Below are positions 52,944 to 64,000 of a stretch of DNA of 64,000 nt, one piece after another (position 1 is the first letter of the stretch; every line of letters starts with the position of its first letter). The translations under genes and the position numbers were made by a program. The DNA lies in NCBI GenBank assembly GCA_030141605.1, contig JAQGDQ010000027.1, forward strand, positions 113,812 to 177,811, read 5' to 3'. The stretch is from Tubiluchus corallicola (taxonomy: Eukaryota > Priapulida > Priapulimorpha > Priapulimorphida > Tubiluchidae). A model generated the notes under the pieces. It had not been told where the DNA came from. It did not search any database and saw only the letters and a program-made list of their open reading frames with translations.

Positions 52944-55887
52944 TTACAAGTCGAAGTCAGTATCGGACATTTTCACTTTTAAATCGCTCGTATTTAAAGT
53001 AACAGTTTTTATTCAATTCGATAAAGTTTATTTCCCATATACAAAAGAAAACAAATCCTGTAGAAAACTTGCAAAAGAGGCCTACTACTGTAATAGCCGG
53101 CCAGCTCTTGTAAATTATACTCCAATATTTGTGCATTGTTTCTGTTTCAAATTTTCGTCTTCTTGTTTGTTACGATTCACGATTATTGCATATACTTCAG
53201 TTTCAGCTCCTGCAGGTAAACTGGTAAAAATACATACAAATACACTTCATACCCTCACAGCTTGCAAACTATTATGCAACTGAACAGTGCCTGCAAATCA
53301 CCGATACAATATTGTATCCCAGTCCTTGTTCTTGTTTCGGAATTTATATGCTACATTGAGAGACAGAAATTACCATATGTTCTCGACGTGAGCTCATTAG
53401 TTTCACATGGGCAGCTGCTGATCTCGCGAGGACTGCCCTTGCGGGTCTGACCAATATATACATTAGGGTCAGTTGATGTTTGATCTACCTGGTCAGAACT
53501 GCTGGAGTGTTTACTATATGCACTCAGGCAGATGGTCAAACTTGCTATAATCCTTACCCGGCGTGCATACTCTAGGGTAGTAGCAGCTAAGGTTTTATTA
53601 CATTAATACCACGTTAATTTACTGAACTACCATTAAATTAAGGTTGCTTACATCTAATTACATTAAAAAGTGAACTATTTAATTCGTCCGTTCTATCATA
53701 CACTTTACTAAAATGTGCATCAGTACTCTTAAGTGCATATTTACTTTATTAGTTCCTTTATTATAATGCTGGAATCCCCCCGAGATCTTGCCTGACGCTT
53801 CTCAATGGTTTCCTTCGGGAAAAATTTGATTTATAACTAGATGACAAATAGAACAAAATTTGTTCATTTTACTTACACTGATTACGTCATTATTACCTAA
53901 ACTAATTTCTTATTAAGTTGGCGCGCTAGATTCAACAATTCTAATAAATAAGCACTTAGATATAGTTTATTAAAGTTTTTAGTTTATTAAAGTGCGTGTA
54001 TATATTTTATATTCTTCAAACTCTTTACCATTTTAGAATAGGTCTCCAAAGCTACTGGAAAGAGTGGCGAATGACGAAAAAAGTCGCTTTGAAAATGTCC
54101 TTGAAGAGAAATTGTGAGGCAGTTGATATTATGTATGTGAGTGAATGTATGATCCTGTCTTTGTACAGGGTGTTCAAAAAATCGTGACGCGGACGCTACC
54201 TGTTTACTTCTGTCACTGAACGTGACATCCACAAGTTCTCAATTCCTATCCACACAGGAAATTATCTCTGTCGCTATTTGCCCATGTGATCAAGCCCTAA
54301 TTTGCGCTGTATGGCTTGTGTATCCACACGGCTTTCCTGGTAATGGAGATGCAGTCAAAAATATTCATCTCTGCTGCGTCTACGGCGAATCGTTTGTGTT
54401 GAAATATTTACGAAACTTAAGCTGCTTACGGGCATTGTATTCAATATTCAGGGAATTATAGAATGCTTGCATGGTATTATTTAGAACATGATGGTATTAG
54501 CTCACAAGTGCTTTCCTCCTCAAAATATTCAACTGCAACCTTGAAGTAATCATTCATTGAAAACACAAAGCATGAGAGCTCGAATGTAGCATTTTTCGAC
54601 ATTCTTCTAGGTGCATTAGAAAAAAATTCGTGTAACTCTGTGTTTTATTTACCTTATCAGAGTACGCGTCAAGTCAAACTATTACTGCTATAACCAAGAA
54701 GTTCTTCGAATTTCTTGATAAGTACGCAGGGCTGAGTAATACCTCGTATCTAAATGTGTAATGGTGTTAATCACATTAATGATAAGGGCAAGGGTGCAAT
54801 GCTCTGCACTGTAGTTTGCAGAATAGTGTGAAAAATGCACCCATGCGCCAGCCTATTGTATTTTCTAATGTGTAAAATGTTTTGTCTGCCCTCTCATTAT
54901 TTGTTTGTTGTAAATTGAAGGGTCGTTGCCTCCTTTGTCTGTGAACGGCTGATTTAGCATCAACCACATGCTAGGCAGAAAGACAAAGAGTTAAAGCTGG
55001 GGCTATAGCATTGAAATGCGGATCACTGTTTTTTAATTTAAATACATAAATTTTTCAAGACTTTATCATCGAAAGACGTTTTTGGGAATGATCTCGCTTA
55101 AAACTGTAGCCAGGAAAAGAATTGATTTTCTCCTTAAGGCATTTCTACAAATAGAAGACTTCTTCACTCGCGTTCACTGTTTCCACGGCTTCACTCATTA
55201 ACAGAAATTCTGAAGGAATAAACGTGACTATTGAAAGGTCAGCGCGAGTTACTTATTGTGCGAAGTGAAAGAATTTCCACGTTATCGTCAATAAAACGTA
55301 CAAAGTTTAAAAGAGAAAAACCTGCGCCCTTTTTAAACCTCCTTACACGGTATCAGCAAAACTCATTACATAAGGTGTTACACGCTACAATATCCCTTTT
55401 CTGCCCTCCAACCTCCACGACAAGTTAACATAGCCAATCTCGTTGTATGCAAGCGCGAACTCGTCTGTAATTGCCCCTAAACTATTTAAAAACTAATTAT
55501 TATCCAGGCAGACAAGGCAGTAGAAACCCAACTAAATCCCAATTGGATTGTTAATGGGATTTAAGATTGACAGAAAGCTCTTCACTGCGCTTGAGAATCT
55601 CGTTTGTACGTAAGTGGACTGATGGGAAGGAAATTTGTTTTCCAGAAGCCAAACAAACGTAGAGCAAAATGTTGAAGTAAAACACGTCGTCTAGTTGTCT
55701 GTTGTTCTTATTAAAACGTATGATTATACAACTAATAGTAATCACTGTGTAGCAAATGGAGCAGAGAAGTTTATGAAATATTGAAGCTTCTGCGATGGAT
55801 TGTGAACATAATTTAACTTAAAGTATCACTCAACTGAAATCTGGTTTTCTCTTACACGTAAAACACTGTTTGAGCAGTTGCGGAGAA
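52944..55887. other. Long non-coding stretch, nothing convincing
   Basis: A minus frame at 53,351-53,605 (containing EYARRVRIIASLTICLSAYS) lies upstream of the GPCR-like fragment but shows no clear receptor motif. AGTTTATTAAAG is tandemly doubled at 53,966-53,995. GTACAGGGTGTTCAAAAA at about 54,163 looks like a transposon terminus, but no inverted partner was found. Confidence 0.4.
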
Positions 55888-56036
55888 AAATAACTTATTT
55901 GTTTTGTAAAGTATAATGGAGTTAAATAATCCAGTGAACCACGAGTATTTTGTTTTGTTCAAGGCATACAACGGCGCTTGGTCAGTTGTGTTAAAAATAA
56001 AATGATTTGTTTGACTTGTAAAGTTTGATGGAATTG
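55888..56036. repeat. Diverged tandem duplication, unit of about 110 bp
   Basis: AAATAACTTATTTGTTTTGT then AAAGTATAATGGAGTT (55,888-55,924) recurs as AAATAAAATGATTTGTTTGA then TTGTAAAGTTTGATGGAATT (55,995-56,034). Two copies, with no frame conserved. Confidence 0.6.
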
Positions 56037-56076
56037 CTTTGTGGGTGAGAATGAGCAAACAGCGGTGAAATCACCC

Positions 56077-56178
56077 AACTACCTGGCAACCCACCAATTG
56101 TCAAAGGCTTGTGCGAAAACTGTGACAAGTTAAAGTCAATATTGCACAATGGTGGGTATGGATTATACCCAGGTAGGT
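56077..56178. repeat. 102-bp foldback / hairpin
   Basis: ACTACCTGG faces CCAGGTAGGT, CCCACCAATTGT faces ACAATGGTGGG, and TTGTGC faces GCACAA, all nested in the correct order. The right side carries an extra TATGGATTATA piece as a bulge. It could be a decayed MITE or an RNA hairpin. Confidence 0.6.
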
Positions 56179-57677
56179 AGGCAAACAGTTGTACAAGTAA
56201 CACCACAATGTTTTGCTTGCACACCTGTGCTGGAAGCAGCAGAAGTCTGGTGACGTCATGCAGTGCCAGCCAATGAGATACCGTCGCAACCTGAGGTCAG
56301 TCTACTATCCACATTTAACTCCTAAAAGGATTATGGTCTTTTGGATTGTGGACTGTGAAGACCAAGCTATGATTTCATGGGCAGGACTGAGTGAATTAAC
56401 TTTTACTTGAGGAGACACGTGGTCATCATCTTTTTGATCTTACCTACCAGTTGACGACCACAAAATCAGATCCTTCCTTAAGAGACGCATTTGCAGCTAT
56501 GTGTCATACCAATGCGACAGACTACTGGGACTTGCAATAAACGGATTAGGTGTAGGGATTTGGCACTGACATCAGCAGATTGCACGATAAAGTCACGTTA
56601 GCCAGTCGAGGTATGTAAGTATGTTTACATTTTGCTCCAGTAAAATCAACCGGGTAATATATATTAACGACAGTAAGCCAGGCAACTTGGTGTGTGTGTG
56701 CGTGTGACTCACAAAATGTCTCTGATGAAGACACGCGTGCCTTGATAAGAACTCGCTTTAATCCGGGCTCATTTGGGCCGAAAACGATGAAAATACGAAA
56801 TTGCAGCCCAGTTAATGAAACAAGGTCACGCCAGATTGAAAACCTCGCACTGATAACGGCCGACATGCTGGATAAAAGGAATTAATATTTGGCGTTAGGC
56901 AATTTATTAGAATTTCAGTCATTTGTGACAGTAACTGCGGAAAGTAGTGCAATGTTTTAAAAGTCGTTAAGGCTGCGACGTACTGAAATTTCTTTTGAAT
57001 TAAATTGAAATGTGAATTGAACGTAAATAATTGTTTTATAGTGAATTTACACCAACCACCTGTAACAGTAGTTAACTCGTTTCTCGAACTTTGCATTCCG
57101 TGTACTTTAATATCTTTATTTTCATACAGTTTTATTTTAATTATTAGGTGTAGCGATTTTGTATTTATGTCGCATGAATTTCCAAGTCATGAGATTATTC
57201 GGTCATAACAAAGATCAAGATCTTCTGGAATGATACTAAATGCTGCTGTAGTGCCTATGCTTGAAATAAGAAAACTCACAAAAATTGGCAACTGTCTATG
57301 TGTGTCTGCTAATTTATTTTATTCATTTTAAATTTATTGATTTATTGATTTCATTTAACAAGAATTGTTTAAATTTTACCGCGATACAAAAATACAGCAA
57401 CGTATAAATACGCTAAATATTATTACTATACATTTGAAACAAACGCGACTGCGCCACCACTACATAAAAAATTAATAGCATCTAGGCTTTTGTGCAAACA
57501 ATAGATTATACACACACCTCGTGACCTCAACCCTTGCTAGGTGATTCGATTTGCACTTAGGATTTCTAGGCCCAGTGAGCACCACACGTGCCCAAATCTC
57601 ACTCATCAGCAATCCATAGTTGCATGAGGCTCTCCATGCTTTTAAGTTCCACCAAATATTGAGAGCCCGTATCGACC
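56179..57677. other. Non-coding stretch, nothing convincing
   Basis: Frames at 56,546-56,866 (minus) and 56,694-56,885 (plus) overlap. The plus one begins near TCTCTGATGAAGACACGCG, and a GGCCGAAAACG follows at 56,777, a pairing of words known from widespread invertebrate repeats (CTGATGAAG ... CCGAAACG). No gene is supported. Confidence 0.35.
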
Positions 57678-58004
57678 CTATTCAACTAGAGGAACACTGT
57701 CTTGTTCATTGTTACTAACACTCAAAATACCGGTTGTACCAAACAGCCAATAATCGTAAGCAATATGAATGAGATGGCTTGACCCACTAATAACACATTT
57801 AGCTGCTTGTAAACGATTGGCTTCGTTTGTCTTTGTCAGGCTTTGGCTTGCTGTTCGTGTATTTGAAAATCGCCAAGCCGCGTATTTTGTGTCAAGTGCC
57901 TGAAGTGGCGTCGTGGTTTTGTCTACGAGGGAATGGGCATGATTATGCCTGAGAAATGCTGGCGTTACGCAATGTACTACAATATTGCACAACACTATGT
58001 CTGC
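57678..58004 (-). other. Unidentified minus frame with acceptor-like start (about 109 codons)
   Basis: On minus an acceptor-like GTCCGACTGCAG|AC at about 58,004 opens a frame that runs to a TAG at 57,678. It contains FLRHNHAHSLVDKTTTPLQA, then LDTKYAAWRFSNTRTASQSL and HIAYDYWLFGTTGILSVSNN. Composition is even, GC is above the flanks and no low complexity is present, so it is one of the better unknown frames. No domain, no polyA signal at a clear distance and no partner exon were seen. Its length is within chance. Confidence 0.2.
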
Positions 58005-58020
58005 AGTCGGACAAAGTGGT

Positions 58021-58205
58021 ATGTGGTTGGTTTACTTGTCTGCTGGCTGGCTAGTTGGTTGTAGTAGCTTAGTTGGTATATTGGCCGGCCGGTCAGTTAG
58101 TTGGTAGATTGGGTGGGTGGATTGGTAGATGAACGGGTGTGTGGGCGTTTGGGTTACTTGGCTAGTTGGTCAATCGGTGATTAGTTGATTGGCAGGTTAG
58201 TTACT
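58021..58205. repeat. Cryptic (TTGG)-type repeat, G-rich
   Basis: Degenerate repeats of GGTTGG, CTGGCTGGCTAGTTGG, GGTCAGTTAGTTGG and GGGTGGGTGGATTGG. Many short G runs on plus. Confidence 0.85.
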
Positions 58206-58305
58206 TGGCTTCGCTTGTGTGACTGCAGTGGTTCGTTGCTTCATCTTTTAATTACTTTGTTGATGGCGTTTTCCAGATTTGGTCCAGCCCTGTTTAGTTG
58301 ATTAA

Positions 58306-58360
58306 GAGTAAGCAAGTCAGTCAATCAGCAGGTAAGTAAGTACGTGAAGTAAGTAAGAAA
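58306..58360. repeat. Cryptic (GTAA) repeat
   Basis: AGTAAGCAAGTCAGTCAATC then GGTAAGTAAGTACGTGAAGT and AAGTAAG. A degenerate tetranucleotide tract that begins about 100 bp after the TTGG tract. Confidence 0.8.
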
Positions 58361-59202
58361 TACAAGACGGTTTGCTGTGGCAACTAGCTAGCCAACTTAC
58401 TAGTAAGCAAGCTGATTTTTAACTTGCTTGGGGGCGCATTTACTCTTTCAAACACACTAGGTTGAATGAAAAGTCGATACATAAGTACATCTTGTAACAG
58501 GACGAACTATTAATACACACGAGTTCAATTAGCGCTGAACTGTTTTCCTCAAATGAAACTACTACTGGACGGCGCGGCGCAAGTAGTCCTTTGATCACAG
58601 CAGAAGCCCAAGCACTTGAAGTGTGATTAGCAAATGAAGCCATTGTGTGTAATACAATCACGAAGCATCAGCATATTAAATTGTATGTTGATGAAGTTAT
58701 GTAGGATGATCTCTTGATTTGCTTTTAGAAAAGTGTCTTGACAAAAATCCGATAACAGTTCCTTAATGGCAGAAGTGTAGACATCGATTTCAATGCGGCG
58801 CCTACAACAACGTTTTTTGAAGAGAATTTTACATGGATTATATAATAAAATTATATGATATAAGTAAATATTGCACTTTCAGGTTTTTCAGGTTTTACTG
58901 CCACTTATAAATATATATGAAAGAATTAATCACTAAAAATCGATATCGATAATTTTTTACGTAGCTTTCCGGTGTGTATAAGCGAGTGAATGTGTACGTG
59001 AATGAACGAAAAAACGAAGATGAAGAGCAAGGATGATGACTGTAAGGGGAACAGGAAAGATATTACACATTTCCTCAATGATATTGTTCAACGATATCAC
59101 ATGTATAAAAAATCTCAGATGCAAATGTCAGCATACTTCCTGTATTCTTCAGAACATTTGAGTTAAGTAGATGATCATCATGTACTTCAACTGTTCTTGT
59201 GC
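58361..59202. other. Non-coding stretch, nothing recognised
   Basis: No gene. A 73-codon minus frame at 58,440-58,661 has no domain. Confidence 0.45.
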
Positions 59203-59285
59203 TTAACACTTTCATTTAGCTCTTTCATTTATACTGCTCAACTCTTTCATTTATACTGCTTAACTCTTTCATTTGCACTGCTTCT
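59203..59285. repeat. 22-bp tandem repeat, 3.5 units
   Basis: AACTCTTTCATTTATACTGC plus TT/TC is repeated, with the first unit shortened (AACACTTTCATTTAGC) and the last changed to CATTTGCACTGC. Confidence 0.92.
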
Positions 59286-59562
59286 ATTTATTTATACATG
59301 CTTGAATCGGGCCTGCGTTACATCAACTTCGGCAGCTGCTAAAGCTTAAAAAATTCCTCGCTTTAGATATTTGCTTCAGTTTGCTTGTTTTGCTTCACAT
59401 CTTTCACAAGACAAAGAGCTACAGCTGCCCAATTTATTTATCTGAGAAACAGGATGATGGATGAAAAACTTGAGCAGTAAAATCTTTCCGTATAATCTGT
59501 TGAAATCAAATGCCTTGATATGAAGTAATAAGTGTGGCCGTTATAATTTGCTGATAGGCTTG

Positions 59563-59631
59563 TTTGCTGGATGGCTGGCTGGCTAGTTGTGTAGTTAGCT
59601 GGTCGGTCAGTTGGTTGGGTAATTGGTTAAC
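59563..59631. repeat. Cryptic (TGGC)/(TTGG) repeat
   Basis: GGATGGCTGGCTGGCTAGTT then GCTGGTCGGTCAGTTGGTTG. The same type as 58,021-58,205. Confidence 0.85.
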
Positions 59632-59963
59632 GTAGTTTGTGAATTAATGGGCGGTACTGTTGAATAATGGCTACTGATTAGTGAACTTTATCGAAGTCCA
59701 CAAGTGTGTAATCATGTTAATGTGTTCATGCAATAATTAACTAATTGGCATTACTTTTTAGACAAATTTCAATTAGTTTACGCATACTGTTAAGTACTAA
59801 GACCTTTTGGTGGGTTTTTAGGTGTGGCTTAACATTAGGTTAAACGATTATGCTCTTTTTTCCTCTCATTAACTTGTGCAACTTTAATGATTTGAAACGA
59901 GCTCGTCTCGTGACAAAAAATCATGACAGGTGGCAGGCAGGTTTTTCAGTAGATGAGTTTGGT

Positions 59964-59996
59964 ATGGTTATAGCTGGTTGGTTGGTTGGTGAATCG
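59964..59996. repeat. Short (TTGG)n repeat
   Basis: GGTTATAGCTGGTTGGTTGG then TTGGTGAATCGG. The third TTGG-type tract within 2 kb. Confidence 0.9.
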
Positions 59997-60311
59997 GTCT
60001 TTTAGATTGTTAGTATTGGATGGTGGTTAAGTAGCAGACACATAAATATAGAATTTATAGCTGATAAATTTTACCTGTTAAAAAAATCACGTGCTTATGT
60101 AGTTCTCTCTCCTCGTCTACCTCCAGTAGTCCTATTTGCATCCCTCGCCTTGTTGATCCCAGAAAACTTACTTATCTTAACCCAATATCTCTAATGGGTA
60201 ATCAGGCTTTCAACTCAATTTCAGCTGCATTATTTGAGTCTGAAGAAATTCTGTCTGGCTGCCCATGTCAGCTGAGTACTTGATGTGATTTGTGTGTGTT
60301 CAAGGCAGAGA

Positions 60312-60381
60312 GTGGATGAAAGAGGGCTTGAACTGGGGATCGCGGCTTGTCTGTCACCTGTTTGTGATAAGCGATATCCAT
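60312..60381 (-). mobile_element. Possible tRNA-like (SINE head) sequence
   Basis: On minus, TGGAT...ATCCA pair at the ends of a 68-nt stretch, and a B-box-like CAGTTCAAGCCC lies 12 nt before the 3' end, at the tRNA-typical place. The A box is poor (ATATCGCTTATC). A decayed SINE head is likelier than a tRNA gene. No second copy is in the window. Confidence 0.3.
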
Positions 60382-60481
60382 GCGTTATGAGAAGAAAAAC
60401 TGAGGACAAGCTGATCACTTGGAAGACGTATAGCCATGTTCGTTCAGCCATATCTTTGACACGTGAACTGTAAAGGCAGTA

Positions 60482-62157
60482 ACCTTTATGGTGACCGTAA
60501 AGTTGCAAAATCTACAAACTTAAACAATTATTCCATACTTATCCCAGATTCCACACTTAATTAAGTTAAGAAGAAGTTAAAAGGTCAGTCTGCACGACAG
60601 AAACTTTTCCGTTTTTTTTGTAATCAATGTCGGTTTGTTTTGATATTTCTGCATTATGTAAACATTTCTTTATTTTTTCAAACTTGCGTCTTTTATGAAA
60701 CGATCTTTTGTGCAAATAATACTATTAAATACTGAATACCAGAACTATCGTTGTACGTCCACTTGATTTTAAGGGTGTTCCTTTAAAACTAACTGTACGT
60801 CTGACGTAAACTTTTCCTATGTTTCTTCAAATTTAAGGCCACAACAGAACAAACAGATTCTATGAAACTAGATCTGACTGACAGATTTTCAGTAGATTTT
60901 CTTGTGTTAGTCTATGGTGCAACTACCGAGAGGGGATAATAGTTTCATTCATTTTCTCACAAGCTAAACGACTATCACTCCGTGTGTACAGTTGTGTGTA
61001 CGTGTCGTGTAATGTTTTCTAACTTTCAGTCACTACATTTGGAAGGAAAATGATTTATGATGGTAATCTTTAGTTTAATCCACGTTCAAGCTTACGCACG
61101 TATTAAAACACGTAAATGGACAATTCAGGTGTTGCTGATGCTGAACGATGACGCAAATCACACCGCCCGGTCTGTAATATCCAGTATTTAAAAAGCTTAT
61201 GTTTCTTGTGCTGAGAAGTACAACGTATGAATCAAATGTACCTATGAAGACCGTATTGTGCATAAAGTCACTGGAAAGTATCTTCCATGTTTATACAAGG
61301 TTTTTGCATTCACCTAGATGTGTATCTCTAAAGTCAAACAAGTTTTCAACAGAAACCATCGAGCAAAAGATCTGTTTAGAACAGCAACATTCCCCCGTGG
61401 CGCTACGCTTGTTATTTGTTTATCTAACAAATATAAGCCTATTTTTGGAGGGAAAGTTAGCAACTGACTCTTTCTCTGTGCATGTATTTGATGGTTAAGT
61501 GACTTAAATCCTCGAGTATTTCTCGTGTACCGGGTTGCTATAATTTCTAATACGCCCAGCGTGCAATTGATTCGTAAAATAATAGTTAAAAATAAACATC
61601 TTTATCCGGCCGGCGTAACTGAATAAGTACGTCTCAAGGACTGCTTAAGAAATCTCACTTGAGAATTAAGTCAGTGATGCCGATCAGATTGTCACACGAT
61701 AGTTTGTTTTGACTGCATAAAAGCTTTCCAAGGAAAAACTAGCCACAGTTCTGGCACATTATTTTAAACATTTTCAGTTACGCCTTTATAGTGAAAAAAT
61801 GTGAGCATCCATGTCAATTTGCTTAGCAAGATCAGTCAAAGTTAACAAAATCTTTAATTTTTTGATCGATAATGCAGTCTTTATATAACAGCAAAAATGC
61901 AGTGTCACTTAAAATAAAAGCATTGCATTGTGCAGCACTTTGTACTGGGTAACAAAGTCCACAAGTTTATGCGTTCATATCGCACAGCTATTCAATTAGG
62001 AGTTCAACAGTTTACTAGATTATTAAATCTTAAAAGTTTATTGACTTTTTCATCTTAAATTAGGTTTAAATGAAACTCGCGTGATAAAAATACAGCTAAA
62101 GAAACTTAACTTTTTCGTTGAGCATGTATTACGTCATGATTATACGTCACTACACTA
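60482..62157. other. Non-coding stretch, nothing recognised
   Basis: A 99-codon plus frame (61,199-61,498) has no domain. No elements were delimited. Confidence 0.45.
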
Positions 62158-62276
62158 TACAAAAAATAGAGACAATCAAACAAATTTTACGAGAAACAAT
62201 ATTGAATCTAAAATTGCATTACAACAGATGCAATGTTGTTTCTTGTATATTACCACAATTGTCTCTATTTTTGTAC
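62158..62276. mobile_element. 119-bp hairpin (small MITE or structured RNA)
   Basis: The outer arms TACAAAAAATAGAGACAAT and ATTGTCTCTATTTTTGTAC pair over 18-19 bp with a single indel. Pairing resumes inward with CGAGAAACAATATTGAATCT against GATGCAATGTTGTTTCTTG, and the loop region holds ATTGCAT/ATGCAAT. Almost the entire element folds into one stem. Its size is between a long microRNA precursor and a minimal MITE. No TA or other target duplication was readable. Confidence 0.75.
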
Positions 62277-64000
62277 GTCGTTTAGGCTTGCGAATCCTCT
62301 TTTTGGGGTAACTTCCGGTTGCTATGAAACACCGAGGTGCTTAGGAACATTACAAGCTCAATTTTATGCACCTCATTTTTACTCATAAACGTTACATCAT
62401 GTATTATTAAGCGTGTTTTTGGGAGCTAGACTTGGAATTCAATCAGATGAACGCTTGTAATTGAAGCTCTTTCCACAAATCAATCATAAGTAATTCAATT
62501 GCGGCACTCGATTCAAACTGACACTAAGATTCTAGGTGGGTCATTCATCATCTGATTCTGTTATAACTTGAAAGTGTCTGCAGCGTTTTGTACAAATTTT
62601 CGCTTGATACTCGATCTGGTGTAGCACACTCAGTAGGACGTGGGAACTTGGGAAGCCCAGTAGCCCAATGCTGAAGTATTAGACACGGGAAGCCCAGTGA
62701 TGCAGCTGCTAATGCTGCAGTGCAAATGAGGCGAAAAGCGGACAGTGACAAACACTGATGTTATGTGCGTTATATGTGAATTTCATAAGCGTATCGTTAC
62801 TGTGATCGTAAAGCGAGTTCATAGAGGATGAATACAGACGAAGCGTGCTACGATTAAGCACTGAAATATATCCACGTTACAGACAACATATTCATAATAA
62901 TTCACAAGCTTCTTATCTATACCATCAAGTTATCACAGTAAGTTGATATGTAAGTATATACGCTAAATTAATACGTATGATTATTGCCTTAATTTTAAGC
63001 TTTTTTCCTGCATTCTTAATTAAATCGAGAGCTAATGTAACTTGTACGTTAATGCTTTAAAGTCAGAAGAAGCCGAAAAGTTCGGTACGTTCATGTTACA
63101 TTTTATTGGATTATGCTTAAGCTAAGTTGCAAGTTTAGTAGAGTGTGTGCGGGTAGATTGCTAGAAGGCTTTTTCGGGAGGAATTGTAGAGTGACGATTG
63201 GGAACTTTGTGATGGTTGGGTTCTGAGCTTTATTCATTTATATAGGCAATACAGCAATGATTACATCGATTTAAGCCATTTAAAAACAACGCTTTTAACG
63301 ACAAATCTGTCTTAGAAATTTATGCCATTCAAATAAAAACGATCACATCACATTTTGAAACTTTTTTGGGCAATGAAATTCGGTCAGTACCTCCAGCGAA
63401 TTTCTAAAATGAAACATTTAAAAAATTGCCATGATTTCAGTGATGAAATTTTAGGAAATTTAAGGCTGATGTATAAATATGGTACACCTATGGTATGATA
63501 TGAATATGCTAGTTTCAAATTGCCACAAAAAGCGGTTGTTTGGCCATTCTAAAGACCGGGATATCATTTAGCTTGTAGTTACCTATACGGCAATTACTTT
63601 TTCTCCAACTTGCTAACAATCCTTTGAAGTCAGCCTTAACTTCATTTGCTAACCCCAAAATCCTTGAAAATTGAAGAACAAGCCTGACGAGTAAAGATTA
63701 GTTTTAATTTCTGACCCTTTGTAATTACCGAATTTTGCAATCAGCTGTTGTATACGCTGCTCGATCAAAGCGTCTTTGAGGGATTACATCGATTAGCTAC
63801 AATAATGCGCATTATTCCGCCAGCAGTATATACGTGCAAAAATCTTTTTCTGAGACGAGAATAAAAGTCTGGGTAGGGAAGATAAAATTACTCCTAGACT
63901 TCCCCGGGAATGTGGGCTTCCGGGTCATCTTTTCTTTAAAACGGTTCCGCTTTCACGGTTTAGTAAACTGAACACTCTCTTCAAAAGCGCAAGTTAGAGC
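62277..64000. other. Non-coding stretch; GC-richer spot at 62,550-62,750
   Basis: The spot contains GGGAAGCCCAGT twice (about 62,649 and 62,687) and GCAGCTGCTAATGCTGCAG. A minus frame there (about 67 codons, starting with a non-ATG codon) reads FRLICTAALAAASLGFPCLI at its N-terminal side, with an acceptor-like TTTGCACTGCAG|CAT inside. No domain was recognised. The remaining 1.2 kb show nothing. Confidence 0.35.

Noticed and set aside
53351-53605. Minus frame with EYARRVRIIAS as possible GPCR loop upstream of 52,943
   Set aside because: The resemblance to the segment after a receptor TM3 is short and no neighbouring transmembrane helices were found.
54150-54200. GTACAGGGTGTTCAAAAA as a transposon end
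   Set aside because: No inverted partner or second copy in the window.
56694-56790. TGATGA ... CTGA as a C/D box snoRNA
   Set aside because: No terminal stem next to the boxes; spacing and order do not fit.
1-64000. Bacterial features (operons, CRISPR arrays, ribosome binding sites, defence systems)
   Set aside because: Base composition, microsatellite density, SINE and LINE relics and absence of long frames indicate animal nuclear DNA. No regularly spaced direct repeats with unique spacers were seen.
1-64000. Integrated viral genes or toxin genes
   Set aside because: No frame resembles capsid, polymerase, envelope or toxin proteins. The only polymerase-related remnants are LINE C-termini.

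Overview
This window looks like intergenic or intronic DNA from an animal (metazoan) nuclear genome. It is AT-rich, full of microsatellites and short non-autonomous transposons, and has no long open reading frame. The longest frame is 140 codons and is half low-complexity. From the base composition I would expect about a dozen frames near 100 codons by chance, so frame length alone proves nothing here. The animal call rests on three things: tRNA-headed SINE-like repeats, relics of LINE (non-LTR retrotransposon) proteins, and internal TTAGGG-type telomere-like repeats, which are not the TTAGG of most insects or the TTAGGC of nematodes. An aquatic invertebrate is my guess. I cannot name a clade.

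Layout. Positions 1-8.5 kb hold a Z-DNA-prone GC/CA microsatellite, a tandem run of three diverged tRNA-derived SINE units (3.2-3.75 kb), a long ATC tract, a minus-strand LINE C-terminal relic (7.0-7.2 kb) and a MITE with 48-bp inverted ends (8.2-8.4 kb). The 11-18.5 kb part has a TC tract, a GACT tract, a 210-bp foldback, a LINE-type 3' tail ending in (TAA)n, a 16-17-bp minisatellite, and two weak gene-start candidates (15.8 and 18.3-18.5 kb). At 21.1 and 24.0 kb lie two copies of an unusual foldback whose core is a telomere-like array. The 27-35 kb part carries another tRNA-headed SINE, two LINE protein relics (32.3-32.7 and 33.8-34.0 kb) and two inverted copies of an unknown 250-bp repeat 7 kb apart. 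The 38-47 kb part has a 390-bp MITE, large TTA and TA tracts, and a second member of the 3.2-kb SINE family. The 47-64 kb part has a GC-richer block, a 23-bp minisatellite, paired polypyrimidine and polypurine tracts, a 193-bp MITE, a possible GPCR transmembrane-7 fragment (52.6 kb), several hairpins, and a cluster of TTGG-type cryptic simple repeats.

Function. No complete gene can be supported. The plausible host-gene pieces are isolated exon candidates: 15,796 and 31,747 on plus, 24,831 and 52,590 on minus. They cannot be joined into one gene from sequence alone. The best supported biology is mobile: autonomous LINE families, now decayed, plus SINEs and MITEs that depended on enzymes supplied from elsewhere. 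The most unusual object is the telomere-repeat-carrying foldback family at 21.1 and 24.0 kb.
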